Below are positions 36,001-46,079 of a stretch of DNA of 64,000 nucleotides, piece after piece. Below the pieces are notes generated by a model. The model was not told the origin of the DNA and did not search any database. It worked only from the letters and a program-made list of their open reading frames with translations. The stretch is from assembly GCA_023374045.1 (NCBI GenBank), contig CM041779.1, positions 303,438,167 to 303,502,166 of the forward strand. Reading direction: 5' to 3'. The stretch comes from Limonium bicolor (lineage: Eukaryota > Streptophyta > Magnoliopsida > Caryophyllales > Plumbaginaceae). Each line of letters begins with the position of its first letter. The first letter of the stretch is position 1. The position numbers and the translations under genes were made by a program.

Positions 36001-37307
36001 TTCTTTTCCAATTCTCCACTTCTTTCTTTCTTGCCCAAATCGGCCATGTGGGGAATGGAGTTTCCAAACTCCATTCCCATCACCCAATGAACACAAAACA
36101 ACTACAATTAATATACTAACCTTTAATTTAATGCTAGTTCATTGAAATGCTTAAAGCAAGATTTCTAGGGTTTACCTTTAGAGAGTTTTAGAAGGGGTTT
36201 TAGCCCTTGGTTCAAGAAGGTGAATCCACCACCATTGCAAGGTTGATATTATGCTCAAAAGAGAGAGAAAAATAGAGCATTACAAATGGAGCAAAAATCG
36301 GTTATGAAGGAAGGTGAAGAAAACATGAGTTTTTCATGTAGATTTTTACCTTGTTGGAAAGAGGAGACTCTAAGCTCCATAAGGGTGTGCTTTTCTCTTC
36401 AAATGGGGAAAACCCATGGAGATGAAATTCATCCTTTTCGAATTTTGAAAAGAGGGAATGATAGAGGATGATGAGGGGAGTTCAAATATGTAATTTGTTT
36501 TCGATTTGGAGCTTACATGAGGATGAAGCATAAGGTAGAAGGTGGAGTTGCCATGGGAGCTTCTTGAAGCTCTACAAAATCGCCCAACCAGAGGGAGAGA
36601 GGAGGGAGAAATCGGTGGAGGGGGAGAGGAAAGAGAGAGGTGAGTGAGTTGTGAGAGTGAGGTGAGAGGAAAGTGAATAAAGTAATTCTTTTACTTTATT
36701 ACCTTTTGCTTTTGCTCTCTTATTTAATTAGCTAGTTACATGTGTGCGTGAGGGGTTAATTTACCCATTAAAAACCGGCCCCCATATTACTACTGTTTGG
36801 AGCGTTTTTCGTCTTTTACAGAAAACGCTCATTATTTTACCCGGTTTAGGTACTATTCACTAACCGGGCCCGTTTTCCGGAATTTTCTCGTTTCTTTATT
36901 TTTTTATTGGTTATTAAGCTTCCATAAATGCTTAATAATATTTATTTAATGACTTATAATTTTTACGGGTTCGTTTGACCACTTAAAATCACGTTTTCGG
37001 GTTTTCTCGAAAAACATGCGTTAAAGCTCTATTAGCGTTTTAATACATTATTTGGATCCGTTTTCTTCGGGAGTTGTTCCCATATATTATTAGGTCTTAT
37101 TAAACCTTTAGGATCCATATAATACGCTAACCGAGGCCTCATACCTCCTATGGTCATTTAACGCTTATTTAGCGTTTTTCTCCTTTTAAGCGTTTCTTTA
37201 TTTCTTTAGGATTTATTTTTCCTTACCAATATTAATTAGGTACCGTTAGGCCCTTAAATACGTATTAGATTAATTTTAATCCTTATGTTTAAGTTCGGGG
37301 TATTTCA
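33003..37307 (-). repeat. Element 1, 5' LTR
   Basis: Partner of 23069-27351 and, in the reverse orientation, the transcribing LTR. Palindrome array at 34737-35128, TA-rich tract at 34620-34692. A CATACT microsatellite at 33790-33832 is longer here than in the partner. Confidence 0.93.
34737..35128. repeat. U3 palindrome array, element 1 5' LTR: six units at ~71 bp
   Basis: Same array as 24780-25170. The final unit reads GTCCGGTC in the loop where the other copy has GTCCAGTC. Confidence 0.95.
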
Positions 37308-37758
37308 TTTATATATACTTATTATAAGGTTTAAATCAAGTTTAAAAACCATATGGTAAAATAAAGTTGCAGCCGAAAATGAAATGTATTAATTGGTGAT
37401 TTTTGAAGTGTATAAGTATATTAGCTTATATTATCAATTTCGGGAACATTAAAAATAGATACAAGTATTTAAATGGCTAGTTTATAAAGTTATGTGGCTA
37501 AAATGTAAATTTTGTAAAGTTTAGTGTACTAATAATAAAAGCCGAGAGCTTAAGGGTCTATTTGGTATATTTATGATATAATATAAGGTAGGAATTAATA
37601 TTATGAATTTTGGTGAATTTAAATAAGTGTTTAAGTGTTAAGATAACATTTTATTAAGTTTTGGGGCTATTTTGTAATTATTGGAAAGTTTAGGAGTAGA
37701 ATCGAATTACTGATGATTTTATGGGTATATTAAAGTATTAATTATGAAAATAGGCTTT

Positions 37759-37774
37759 GGTCAAAGTGTTGACC
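37759..37774. promoter_or_regulatory. W-box-like inverted pair in LTR6
   Basis: GGTCAAAGTGTTGACC holds two inverted TTGACC-type W-boxes, the WRKY factor core. Element 2's LTR keeps it at 54605-54620 on the opposite strand. Function is inference. Confidence 0.35.
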
Positions 37775-38481
37775 AAAAACTTTGGGTTAAAATGATTTAT
37801 GACATAAAATATTGAGTTTATAAAAGTTTTGGGGTGAATATGTAATTTATAAGAATTATTATGCAAAACCGAATTAGACATGGGGTGGAAATGTAATTTA
37901 TAAAAGTATATGGGTCATTTTGGTTATTAAAGGAATTTAAATATTAAAACTGTAGTTTATAAGTTAATATGTAACTTATATAAAGTTTTGGGGTTAAATT
38001 GTAAATAAAGGAAATATATATATATATATTAAGACCAAAAGTAATGTGGTCATTTAGTAATTTATAAAAGTTAGAATATTTGGTTTGTAATTACCGAAAG
38101 TTTAAAGGGGTAATTAGTAATTTACAAAAGTTAATGTGTTCAAAATATAAATACCAAAATTATAAGGTTGGTTTTGTAATTTAATAAAGAAAGGAATTAA
38201 AATTAAGTAATATGGTATATTAAGGAGTATAATATAAAATTTATAAAATAATTGTAGTTATAATAAAAATAACCAAAGGATATTGATATATGGAATAAGT
38301 GAAAATAATTATGGATATATGATTAATGGAATTAAGATATACAACATAATGAAAATTCATTATCACATGTAGCCATTACATAAAATAATGAACTGTTAAA
38401 CTACCACGACCACTGTAAAATAACAGGGGAAAAATAAAGAACATACGGGGTTAGTATACTACAGGAATAAGTTCTGTAGAG

Positions 38482-38544
38482 ACAGTACTGTAACACTTAG
38501 TGAACAGTTGTATTAATATTACCCGGTATTGCATGTATAAATAA
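38482..38544 (+). promoter_or_regulatory. Core promoter of LTR6: palindrome plus TATA box
   Basis: ACAGTACTGT, a perfect 10-bp palindrome at 38482-38491, lies 45 bp before TATAAATAA at 38536-38544. Both are retained in element 2's LTR (53593-53602 and 53541-53549, reverse strand), with CCCGGTATTGCATGT just before the TATA box in each. Confidence 0.6.
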
Positions 38545-39698
38545 CAACGTACGGGAAGGAATTACTGAACGTGAATTTGTCAAGCTAGCAAGTTACACGG
38601 TGAACGGTATGTTAATTGTGTGGTCTGAATGTCCTAAGGATTTTCCTGAGGTCCAGACGTTGTGTGTTTAATTGTTAAGAGCGATATCTGTGATTTATGT
38701 ATATTATCTTGTATACTGTATTGCTCGACACCACTGTGTTTTATTTTACGCGAACGTCTTATGACTGGAAGTTTATACATCTAAACTGGAACAAGACTAA
38801 CTGACCTTTAGGTATTATGAGAACCTAACTGATGGTCAACTGTTATATTCTTAACTCAAGGATTGGATATTATATCACTGACAAAAGGGCTAACTTATAA
38901 AGAGAGGAATCCAGACTGTTTCGACTTTCTAGTTGCGCATCGTGATCACTACGAGAGACTTCAATGGGGAGTCACTCAAGGAATCCATTGTCCACATTCG
39001 ACGATGGCGGAGGGCACTACCGTGGTGCACAGGTTCGACCGGATCGGTCAAAAATAATTATCCAGGGCCATAAGGTCAGCTGGTAACGGTTCCATTGGAA
39101 CCTAGGGGACTACTGTCCATTATTAAGTTATTAAGGGTTGTCTTAACATGACGCCTGAGGTGGAATTTATCTGGAAAGTTTAAGTGGTTGGTTAAAAGGA
39201 TAAGGGTCTTGTGACCTACTAACAAGTACAGTTAATTAATACGCGTATCTTGTTTGGTTATTGTTATGGATTATTGGTGTGTGATTATCTGGTTGTTGTT
39301 TATTATTGTGACGATATTGACAGGTGAACTACTGTGTGTTTATTTAACATTGCAGTTATTACTATTGTTGTAAAATGGAAACCTATGTAATGAATCTAAT
39401 ATCAAGATGGCTAAACGACTTAAGGAATCTAGATGACTTAGGACTACATTTAGCATACCAGCATTTTGATTGCTGAGCCCTTCAATGGGCAAAACGTTTC
39501 AGGTTATTGATTGAAGACACAAGTCGGAGTGCGGGGAAACAGGGTAGCTGATGTGTTTTAACAAACACTTGTAATTTTACTATGTACTGTATTTTGGAGT
39601 TGGTTGTATTTCATTTAGTTGCTCTATTTGGATTTGGTTTGTAATTTAAGTATGTTCAGTATCTTGTTCATCACAGCGTGAGGAGTTGAAGTTGTTGG

Positions 39699-40337
39699 TA
39701 GGGCTGAGCATTCGGTTCGGTTAATTCGGTTTAACCGATAACCGAAATTTTTTCAGTTAAAAAAACTGAATTTTTCAACCGTTTTTTACATTTCGGTTTG
39801 TTCGGTTAAATCGGTTAACCGAATTGTGGTTCGGTTCGGTTATCGGTTGTAATTATGTATAAATCGGTTGACCGATTTAACCGATTTATCATATGTAAGT
39901 CAGTAAGTGTAAGTTGACATCTCTCGTTTTCACTTAATCGATTTGCCCTCTTTTTTCCTCCTCTGTCAGTCGCTCCTCTCCCGCCTGTTCACACGCGAGT
40001 TACGCTCTTCACCACACCAGTCACCACTCACCTGCTTCGCTATTCACTCCTCTCCTCCGCCGCGCCCATCTTCACGCCAGTTCACCCTCTCGCCGCCGAC
40101 ACCGGTCCACCAGCACCCACCGCCTGCTCATTCGTCTCCTCTCTTTTTCACTCACTATAATGTTTCTTGCAACCCTAACCGGCAAACATATTATCTGTGT
40201 CTTTCTTCCTCTTACAAATTCTATGGTCTACACTCTACCATCTACTTAGGGACTGAGTGTTACTTTTGGTTCTGAACAGTGAACATATTATTTGCGTCTG
40301 TGTTGGTATGCATCGGCGTCAAGAGGTTTCTGTTTAC
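39699..40337 (+). mobile_element. Left end of a hAT-like transposon, truncated
   Basis: Starts TAGGGCTGAGCATTCGG, a terminus seen in plant hAT elements, followed by subterminal repeats of TTCGGTT/AACCGA to 39890. A CT- and CG-rich stretch (39950-40150) looks like a 5' leader. The ORF at 39943-40275 is proline- and serine-rich low complexity without a domain. The sequence stops where element 3's LTR begins at 40338. No right end (CCGAATGCTCAGCCCTA) is found in the window. Confidence 0.6.
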
Positions 40338-40585
40338 TGATAAGTGTGAAACATATAGACTTTTAGGGTTTAATTACCTTATTATTTGCAACACTTTTAG
40401 GCAATGTTTCCCACTTGCTATGAGAATTTTCTTGGATTTATGTTTTGATATGAACTGATACATTTTATGTATAAAATGCAGCAAAAGGTCTTGGAATTAC
40501 ATAGTACACTTCACAAGCTTCGCAACGCAACAAACGGGGATCAAATCGGAGCTCAAACGAAGATTTTAGAGGCAAAACAATTATC

Positions 40586-40690
40586 GTTCGGACCACCGTC
40601 CGGACATACTGATTCGGACGCAACACGTGGAGTGCGCTCCGCATAAAATCGACATGTCCGAACCAGGAAGGTTCGGACACTGGTTCGGAC
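40586..40690. repeat. U3 GC-rich palindromes, element 3
   Basis: GTTCGGACCACCGTCCGGAC at 40586-40605, then GTCCGAACC-AGGAA-GGTTCGGAC at 40656-40678 with perfect 9-bp arms, then GGTTCGGACGC at 40682-40692. In the other LTR the first is GTCCGGACCACCGTCCGGAC, and GGAGCGCGCTCC is a perfect palindrome where this copy has GGAGTGCGCTCC. Confidence 0.88.
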
Positions 40691-40727
40691 GCGTCAAATT
40701 GGACAGCGTACAGGGCTGATCGACATT

Positions 40728-40763
40728 GTGTGAAAAGATAAAATATATTTTATCTTTTCACAC
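40728..40763. promoter_or_regulatory. Perfect 36-bp palindrome before the TATA box, element 3
   Basis: The half site GTGTGAAAAGATAAAATA is followed with no spacer by its exact reverse complement. The TATA box starts 35 bp downstream. Each arm carries a GATAA core. The 3' LTR copy (46468-46503) has one G-to-A change in the left arm. Confidence 0.95.
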
Positions 40764-40797
40764 ACCGACACCCCCTTCATTTCTACCCCATTTTCAC

Positions 40798-40805
40798 TAT
40801 AAATA
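40798..40805 (+). promoter_or_regulatory. TATA box, element 3 LTR (copy at 46538-46545)
   Basis: CACTATAAATACACC context, a strong plant TATA consensus, identical in both LTRs. Confidence 0.75.
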
Positions 40806-41679
40806 CACCTATTACCCTCCATTAATACATATCTCATTCCACCCCAAAAACCATGTCAATTTTCCTCCACAAAATCACCATCTCACTCCATTTTCATCCA
40901 CAAAAACCACTGCGTTATTATTCTGTCCAACCTCTGACCAACATATTACCAGTTAATATGTCAGGCTAAGAGGATATACTCTGGGTGAAGGTTAATTTAT
41001 AGTCTGTTTAATTATGTAATTATGTTTTTACCGGTTTAATTAAATACAGTTTGTTACGATTAAAGCTTATCTTTCGCCTTTTTAATAAATTTCATGAATT
41101 TATTAAAATGCTTTACTAAATCTATTTTGATCAAATCCGTGATAAATAGACAGGTTAATTAAGCCGTAAATCTGTAGAAAGCTTATTATGATTTAATAAG
41201 TTAGTATTTTCAGACGCAAATATAATTTCTCATTCCGTTTACATGTGTTTTGCTCGAATCTGGAATAGACCGAGCATGTTCTGGTAAACGAGATCTTTTG
41301 AGTCTAAGATTTAGTCCTCAAGATAATAACAGGAATTTTGCCAAACTATCACAATAAAACCGGTAGACATAGCATAAAAGAGTAGACTATATAAACCTGA
41401 ACCCAGAGTCCCGTTTAATTTACCTTTTACTCAGTTTAATTTATCTTTCCTTTTATTTATAAAAACAAGTCAATTAATCCCCCCCTTTTGTGACACCGCT
41501 TAGGAATTAGATAATTCCTCTTTAGTCCCACGGTTCGATATCCGGTCGCCTCCACTTTACTATACTACTGCGACCGGGATTTTGTTTGCAGCCCGTAAGG
41601 TATTTTGAGTTTTTAATTTCTTTTTTCATTTGTTTTAAAAACACCAGTTCCAACCACTCTCGTTTTCCTGTCTGCAAAA

Positions 41680-41697
41680 TGGCGCCGTTGCCAGGGA
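41680..41697 (+). other. Primer-binding site, tRNA-Asp (element 3)
   Basis: TGGCGCCGTTGCCAGGGA, three bases after the LTR. One mismatch (A for G) to the complement of plant tRNA-Asp(GTC). Confidence 0.92.
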
Positions 41698-42324
41698 CTT
41701 GATTTATTCTAGTCCCTAAGCCCCGGATAATTCACCTGTTATATTATAATATTTTGTTTCTATAATATTTTGTTTTCTATATTACTTTTGTTTCATAATT
41801 CAGTCATATTTTTATTTTGTTATTTTCTTTTGCTATTTTTATTTCTACTAATTTCCTGTCATTTACTTTCCAGTTATTTAAATTTCCATGGCCCTTTAAA
41901 TTTCAGTAATTTAATTTCAGTCATTTAATTTCTGTATTTTAATTTCTGTAATTTAAATTTTCTGTCATTTAAATTTCTGTCATTTAAATTCCAGTACTCT
42001 ATTTTCTGTCATTTAAATTCCAGTTCTTTATTTTCTGTCATTTAAATTACTGTCATTTAAATTCCCTTGTCATTTAAATTCCAGCAATTTAAATTCTGCC
42101 CTTTTTCTTTATTTTATTTTAATTTTATTATTTACTTAAACTCCATTTATTTTTATTTCTTTTTGTTTATTTATTTTCGGTTTATTTACTTTTTTTTAAA
42201 AAAAAGTTCTTTATTTTATTTTATTAAATTGTTTCTCTTTAGCTGTTTAAATTCCCCCTCCATATTTCTTTCTATTTTGTTTATTTTATCATATCACAAT
42301 TTCTTTTTCTGTTTTGAGTGGTGA
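41698..42324 (+). repeat. Element 3 leader with TTTCTGTCATTTAAAT tandem repeats
   Basis: From 41880 to 42100 a 15-21 bp phrase ((C/A)TGTCATTTAAATT(C/T)CAG) recurs about ten times with variation. The rest is T-rich. The first bases after the primer site (GACTTGATTTATTCTAG) match element 4's leader. An ORF at 42067-42324 is low-complexity F/I/Y and not credible. Confidence 0.8.
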
Positions 42325-44849
42325 ATGCCTGTTACTCGATCACACTGCCTTCCGGACGATATTAACAATCATACAGGTAGTTACACCCCTGAGATCGAGA
42401 GAACTTTTCTGCGCACTTTAAGGCAGAAACGATCTCAACAAAACACAACCACCACGGTGATAGAGGCTAACCAGGAAGCAGCCATGACTTCTTTACCAGC
42501 TATAGTTCGTAACATCAACATGCCATCTAACCAAGGACAATAGCCCGCCATCATCCTTCCCCACCTTACCCCATCCGAATACGATGAGTGGCAAAAGCTG
42601 AAGCCATATCATCAGATCCGATGTGTAAAGGAGTTAGGCATGTTCGATGGCTCTAGTCCTGACGAAGCACTGTTGCATGTCACCAAGTTTCTGCAGCATG
42701 CCAACAGTCTAACCGCGACCGACGCAGTACTTCAGTATGCAAGACTGTCCTTGTTCCCTCACAGGCTGACGGGAAATGCGAGTAAATGGTACCACAACCT
42801 TACACCAAGTACCATTGGCACTTGGGATGAAATGGCCACCAAGTTCTACGACAAGTTCCTGCCCCCGAGCCGAACGTTAGAGATGATTGCTGAGATCTAC
42901 AATTTCAAGCAGCCAGGGTCAGAAAACATCTGTGAAACTTGGGACCGTTTCAAAGGACTGCTGCTGACATGTCCTCACCATGGTCTCACAAAGGAACAAT
43001 TATCTCAATTGTTCTACAAAGGCTTAATCAATAATGCAAAACAATGGTACTATCTTCCTTAGGTGCCGACATTTTGAAAAAGCCAGGGGAACAGTTTCTG
43101 AATGGGATAGAGTCCCTTTGTGAAGAGATCAGAGACTGGGCCACAGGTGGATCAAGAGGTGGCACACCAGGCTTATACCACGTAGGAGAAAGTGACAATA
43201 AGTTCGACCAGCTGATGAGAAGCCATGAGCAACTCATGGAGAGCAATGCGCAGCAGGCGACGAAGGTAAGCACACTGCAGAAAGTAGTTGAGTAGATGGC
43301 CATGAACTCCTACCCCCAACAAGCAAAGTCGATGACTTCCCGATCATCAACAACCCCTCCAGGTTATGCTCCTCTATCCCTATCATCTCCTGATGTTTCT
43401 TGTACGCAATGTGGTGGGCCACACGATTATGAAAAATGCCCCCAATTACAAGAATTAAAAGCAGCAGAGGAAGCAAACTTTGTTGGCAACAATTTAGGAT
43501 ACATACAACCATGGCAGCACAACATGCACCCCAATTTTCAAGGAGGCCAAAGGCAGTATCAGCAACCGCCTTATGGCAATGATGCTTCTTCAAGCCGACC
43601 GACTCAACAACCTTCAAATCCCGACTCTGGAATGTCCCAAATGCAGGAGATGTTTAAAGCAATGATGAGTAAGACTCGAGACACGCATGATGAAGTCACA
43701 GCCCTTCGTAAAGACCAAAAAGCCTTGCAGTCCCAAATTTAACAACTTCTTATCCAACAAAGACCTCATGGCAAACTCCCCCCACAAACCAATCCAAATC
43801 CACGAGAGTATGCAAATGCAATTTATGTAGTGGACCAGCCCATACCACTAGCTCAAAGGGAGCAACAACCCGAGAGTGAAATGGTCCAAGAAGTGGAACA
43901 GCGGGCTGAGGAAGAATACCTCGACATGAACCAACTGAAGCTCTATGCCAAATTAGTTGAGATAAATGAAATGATGGAAGGTTCACTAAACCTTTCATCG
44001 CAGCAACCGAGGAGCGAAATGGTTCATATAGTGCACAACTTTACTGAGGATTTGAGTTACTCTCTATCACCACCCCCGTTCGAACCTGGGCAAACGACAT
44101 CAAACCTTCTGCTTGAGCTTGAATACAAGCCATCAGAGGACAGCTTCTACCTCAACTTCATGGAGTCTCCTCCCTCTGAAGTCAATTACCGTTATTTTCC
44201 CTCCTTCTCTGTGCTATACCCAGAAAATGAGGATAGTTACATCCTCAAAAATGAAGAGGAGGAAATGCTCCCTCCCGCTAGAACATCCAAACAAAACGAT
44301 ACAATCAACTTCGAGGAGCCACCTCCCTCTGAAGTTGAATTCAGTCAGGGCTCTTCCTATGAGCCTCTCCAAAAAGATGAGGATATATACATCCTCAAAT
44401 TTGAGGAGGAGGAGCCATCCAACTTTGATCCTCGCACCAAGGGTCATCCATTGAAAAATCTGGGTCCTTCTCCAAAGAAAAATAATGAACGCCCAACCCA
44501 CCCATTGACGCCCAATTCCACCTTCATTTTTGATCTATGGGAGGAAATTTACATCCTCGACTCTGAGCAAGCACCACCACTATCACCTTGCCTCCATACG
44601 GCTAAACAACAAAAGGAGAATGTTTACATTCTCCAGTTTGAGGAAGAAATACAACCATCACCCAGTTTTCAATACAAGATTAATTGCAGCAAACACCTCC
44701 TTCAAAACCAGGTTTTGTGGAGTTTATATTTTCCTACTTTAATTGTTGCAGTAATACTTTGTTTTGATCCAGGTGGTTTGATCCTACTTGTTGCCAATTT
44801 CCTATTCCCGGTACTACCATTGTCAACTTTCATTTTTGATCCGGGATAA
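42325..44849 (+). pseudogene. gag: Gag-derived polyprotein of element 3, Athila/Tat type, broken
   Basis: Starts at ATG 42325 (MPVTRS). TAG interrupts at 42541-42543. The capsid-type Gag core lies at about 42640-43050, with the markers GNASKWYHNL, TWDEMATKFYDKFLPP and WDRFKGLL. A frameshift near 43050 moves to the next frame, where TAG (43293-43295) and TAA (43740-43742) interrupt again. A zinc knuckle CX2CX3HX4C (CTQCGGPHDYEKC) is at 43401-43439. From 43743 to 44849 an acidic region with repeated YIL motifs follows, ending in a hydrophobic tail (44713-44846). All three stops could arise from Gln codons by C-to-T change. A functional Gag would package element RNA; this copy cannot make it. 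The 3' third has no family I know. Confidence 0.85.
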
Positions 44850-46063
44850 TGAAGAACATGCGTCTAGCTAGAGACGTTAAAACCGGGCGGCTTGGTGGGA
44901 GGCAACCCACTATCTATACTTTGCCTTTCCTTTTATGTTGTTTTCTCTTTTGTACTATATTTCCCTTTTATATGTTATAATAAAATGCGGGTTTTACTTG
45001 AGTTCTTCTGGCTGTGTAGAATATTCTTTACAAGTACATTTCATGTAATACTACAGCTGCACTCAAGTGTGGGGGAGCTCTGCACACTCTGTGAACTCTG
45101 GGGAGTACACTCTTTCTCTTCTGATATTTCATATTCCCTTTTGCTTTTATTGGTATAATTTCCTTGTACAGATTGCATTGCCCTATTAATTTACTTCTTT
45201 CTACGCAATGAGGGCATTGCTTGAGCTTAATTGTGGGGGAGTACTCGTAGCCTCGTAGCTTGTTCTTAAGTTTTCTCTTTTGACAATTTGTTTAGATTTG
45301 TTAAGTTTGAAATAGTCAAAAAGGGAGCCATAGAGGAAATATTGTAAACCTACAAACATTATGGGGTACTAAAAATTTTCAACCATTTTAAAATTTATTC
45401 TGATTAAAACTGCTTAAAGTTTAAAAATAATTATCATTTGAGCCCTGTTTTCAGCTTTGAGCCTGGATTTGAATTGGAATGAAAAGGTGGAAAAAGAACA
45501 AGGCAAGGTACTCCTCTGATCCAAACAGGCATATTCTGATCCTAAGCAGGCCTCATCCACTTGGTTATTAAGTTCTTTGGGGTGCTTTATCACCTAGCTA
45601 CCTAAGGTATTTTATATATGGGATAGTTGACCCAAAACCGCTACAAGGGTGGAGAGAAAAGTCTGAGGTGAAAGGAAATTTAACTTCAATCGAAGTATCT
45701 TTACATTATGTACTTAAATGATGAAAACTTCTTATTTATGGATCATGAGTACATGGCATTGAAAGATATAATGGAATATCATTTTACTTCATGCCTCTTG
45801 TCGTTTCAGGAAATGTGAAAGAAAATAGTGGATTGGCTCAGGGTTAAAAACTGGATTCTTATGATTCTACTTCTCCTTCTTAAATAGTTGTTTGTATGAC
45901 TTCAAGGTTCTTTTTAAAGCTTAAAAAAGAAGAAGGAAGTTTCTAGTACCCTTTAATCTAGAAGTTTTGTAGTAATCTTTTTGTGCTCTCCCTGTTTGGT
46001 TATTTTATATTTAACTTGTTTAAAGATTCTGTCATAAAGATTTGCTTGAGGACAAGCAAAAGA
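44850..46063 (+). other. Element 3 3' untranslated region
   Basis: Noncoding. It begins with a GTCTAGCTAGAGACGTT phrase and GTGGGAGGCAACCCAC (44895-44910), an inverted repeat. GTGTGGGGGAG occurs at 45067 and TTGTGGGGGAG near 45231, both resembling the terminal polypurine tract. A hairpin TTTGCTTG-AGGA-CAAGCAAA lies at 46041-46060. No pol sequence is seen. Confidence 0.75.
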
Positions 46064-46079
46064 TAAGTATGGGGGAATT
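46064..46079 (+). other. Polypurine tract of element 3
   Basis: AAGTATGGGGGAATT directly before the LTR start TGATAAGTGC. Confidence 0.85.

Larger units (their letters stand above)
23069..37307 (-). mobile_element. Element 1: complete 14.2-kb non-autonomous LTR retrotransposon, Tekay/Del-like
   Basis: LTRs of 4283 bp (23069-27351) and 4305 bp (33003-37307) flank a 5.65-kb interior. TSD is TTTAT. Read on the reverse strand, the LTR begins TGAAATACCCC and ends GGGTGTTACA, then comes an initiator-Met tRNA primer site (32986-32997), and the polypurine tract AAGGGGGGTAGATT is at 27352-27365. These ends fit long-LTR chromoviruses. Most of the LTR length is nearly identical between copies, yet the interior has no intact ORF and only a possible chromodomain relic. 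It sits inside LTR6, so it is younger than that LTR. Confidence 0.93.
20392..39698 (+). mobile_element. LTR ('LTR6'), same family as element 2, split by element 1
   Basis: It starts TGAAATACCCCTAAC at 20392. Its own parts are 20392-23068 and 37313-39698, about 5.06 kb. They match, in reverse complement and with clear divergence, element 2's LTR from 57876 down to about 52350. For example TTATTAAACCCT near 20450, AAACTTTGGTATAAAAATTAT near 22815 and ATCACAGCGTGAGGAGTTG near 39670 recur there. The last ~170 bp are lost where a hAT-like end begins at 39699. Long AT-rich stretches (37313-38400) consist of GTAATTTATAAAAGT-like phrases. No gene is present. Confidence 0.82.
40338..41676 (+). repeat. 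Element 3, 5' LTR
   Basis: Contains GC-rich palindromes (40586-40690), a G-box-like ACACGTGG at 40624-40631, a 36-bp palindrome (40728-40763) and a TATA box (40798-40805), then R/U5. The reverse-strand ORF at 40465-40680 recurs in the other LTR and is incidental. Confidence 0.92.

Noticed and set aside
39943..40275. 110-aa Pro/Ser-rich ORF as a host exon
   Set aside because: Low-complexity translation of a CT-rich leader-like stretch inside the hAT-like end, without a domain.
40465..40680. Reverse-strand 71-aa ORF present twice (also 46205-46420)
   Set aside because: It is repeated only because it lies in both LTRs of element 3; it is antisense to U3 and has no domain.
43234..43617. 127-aa reverse-strand ORF
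   Set aside because: Shadow of the gag-derived ORF on the other strand.
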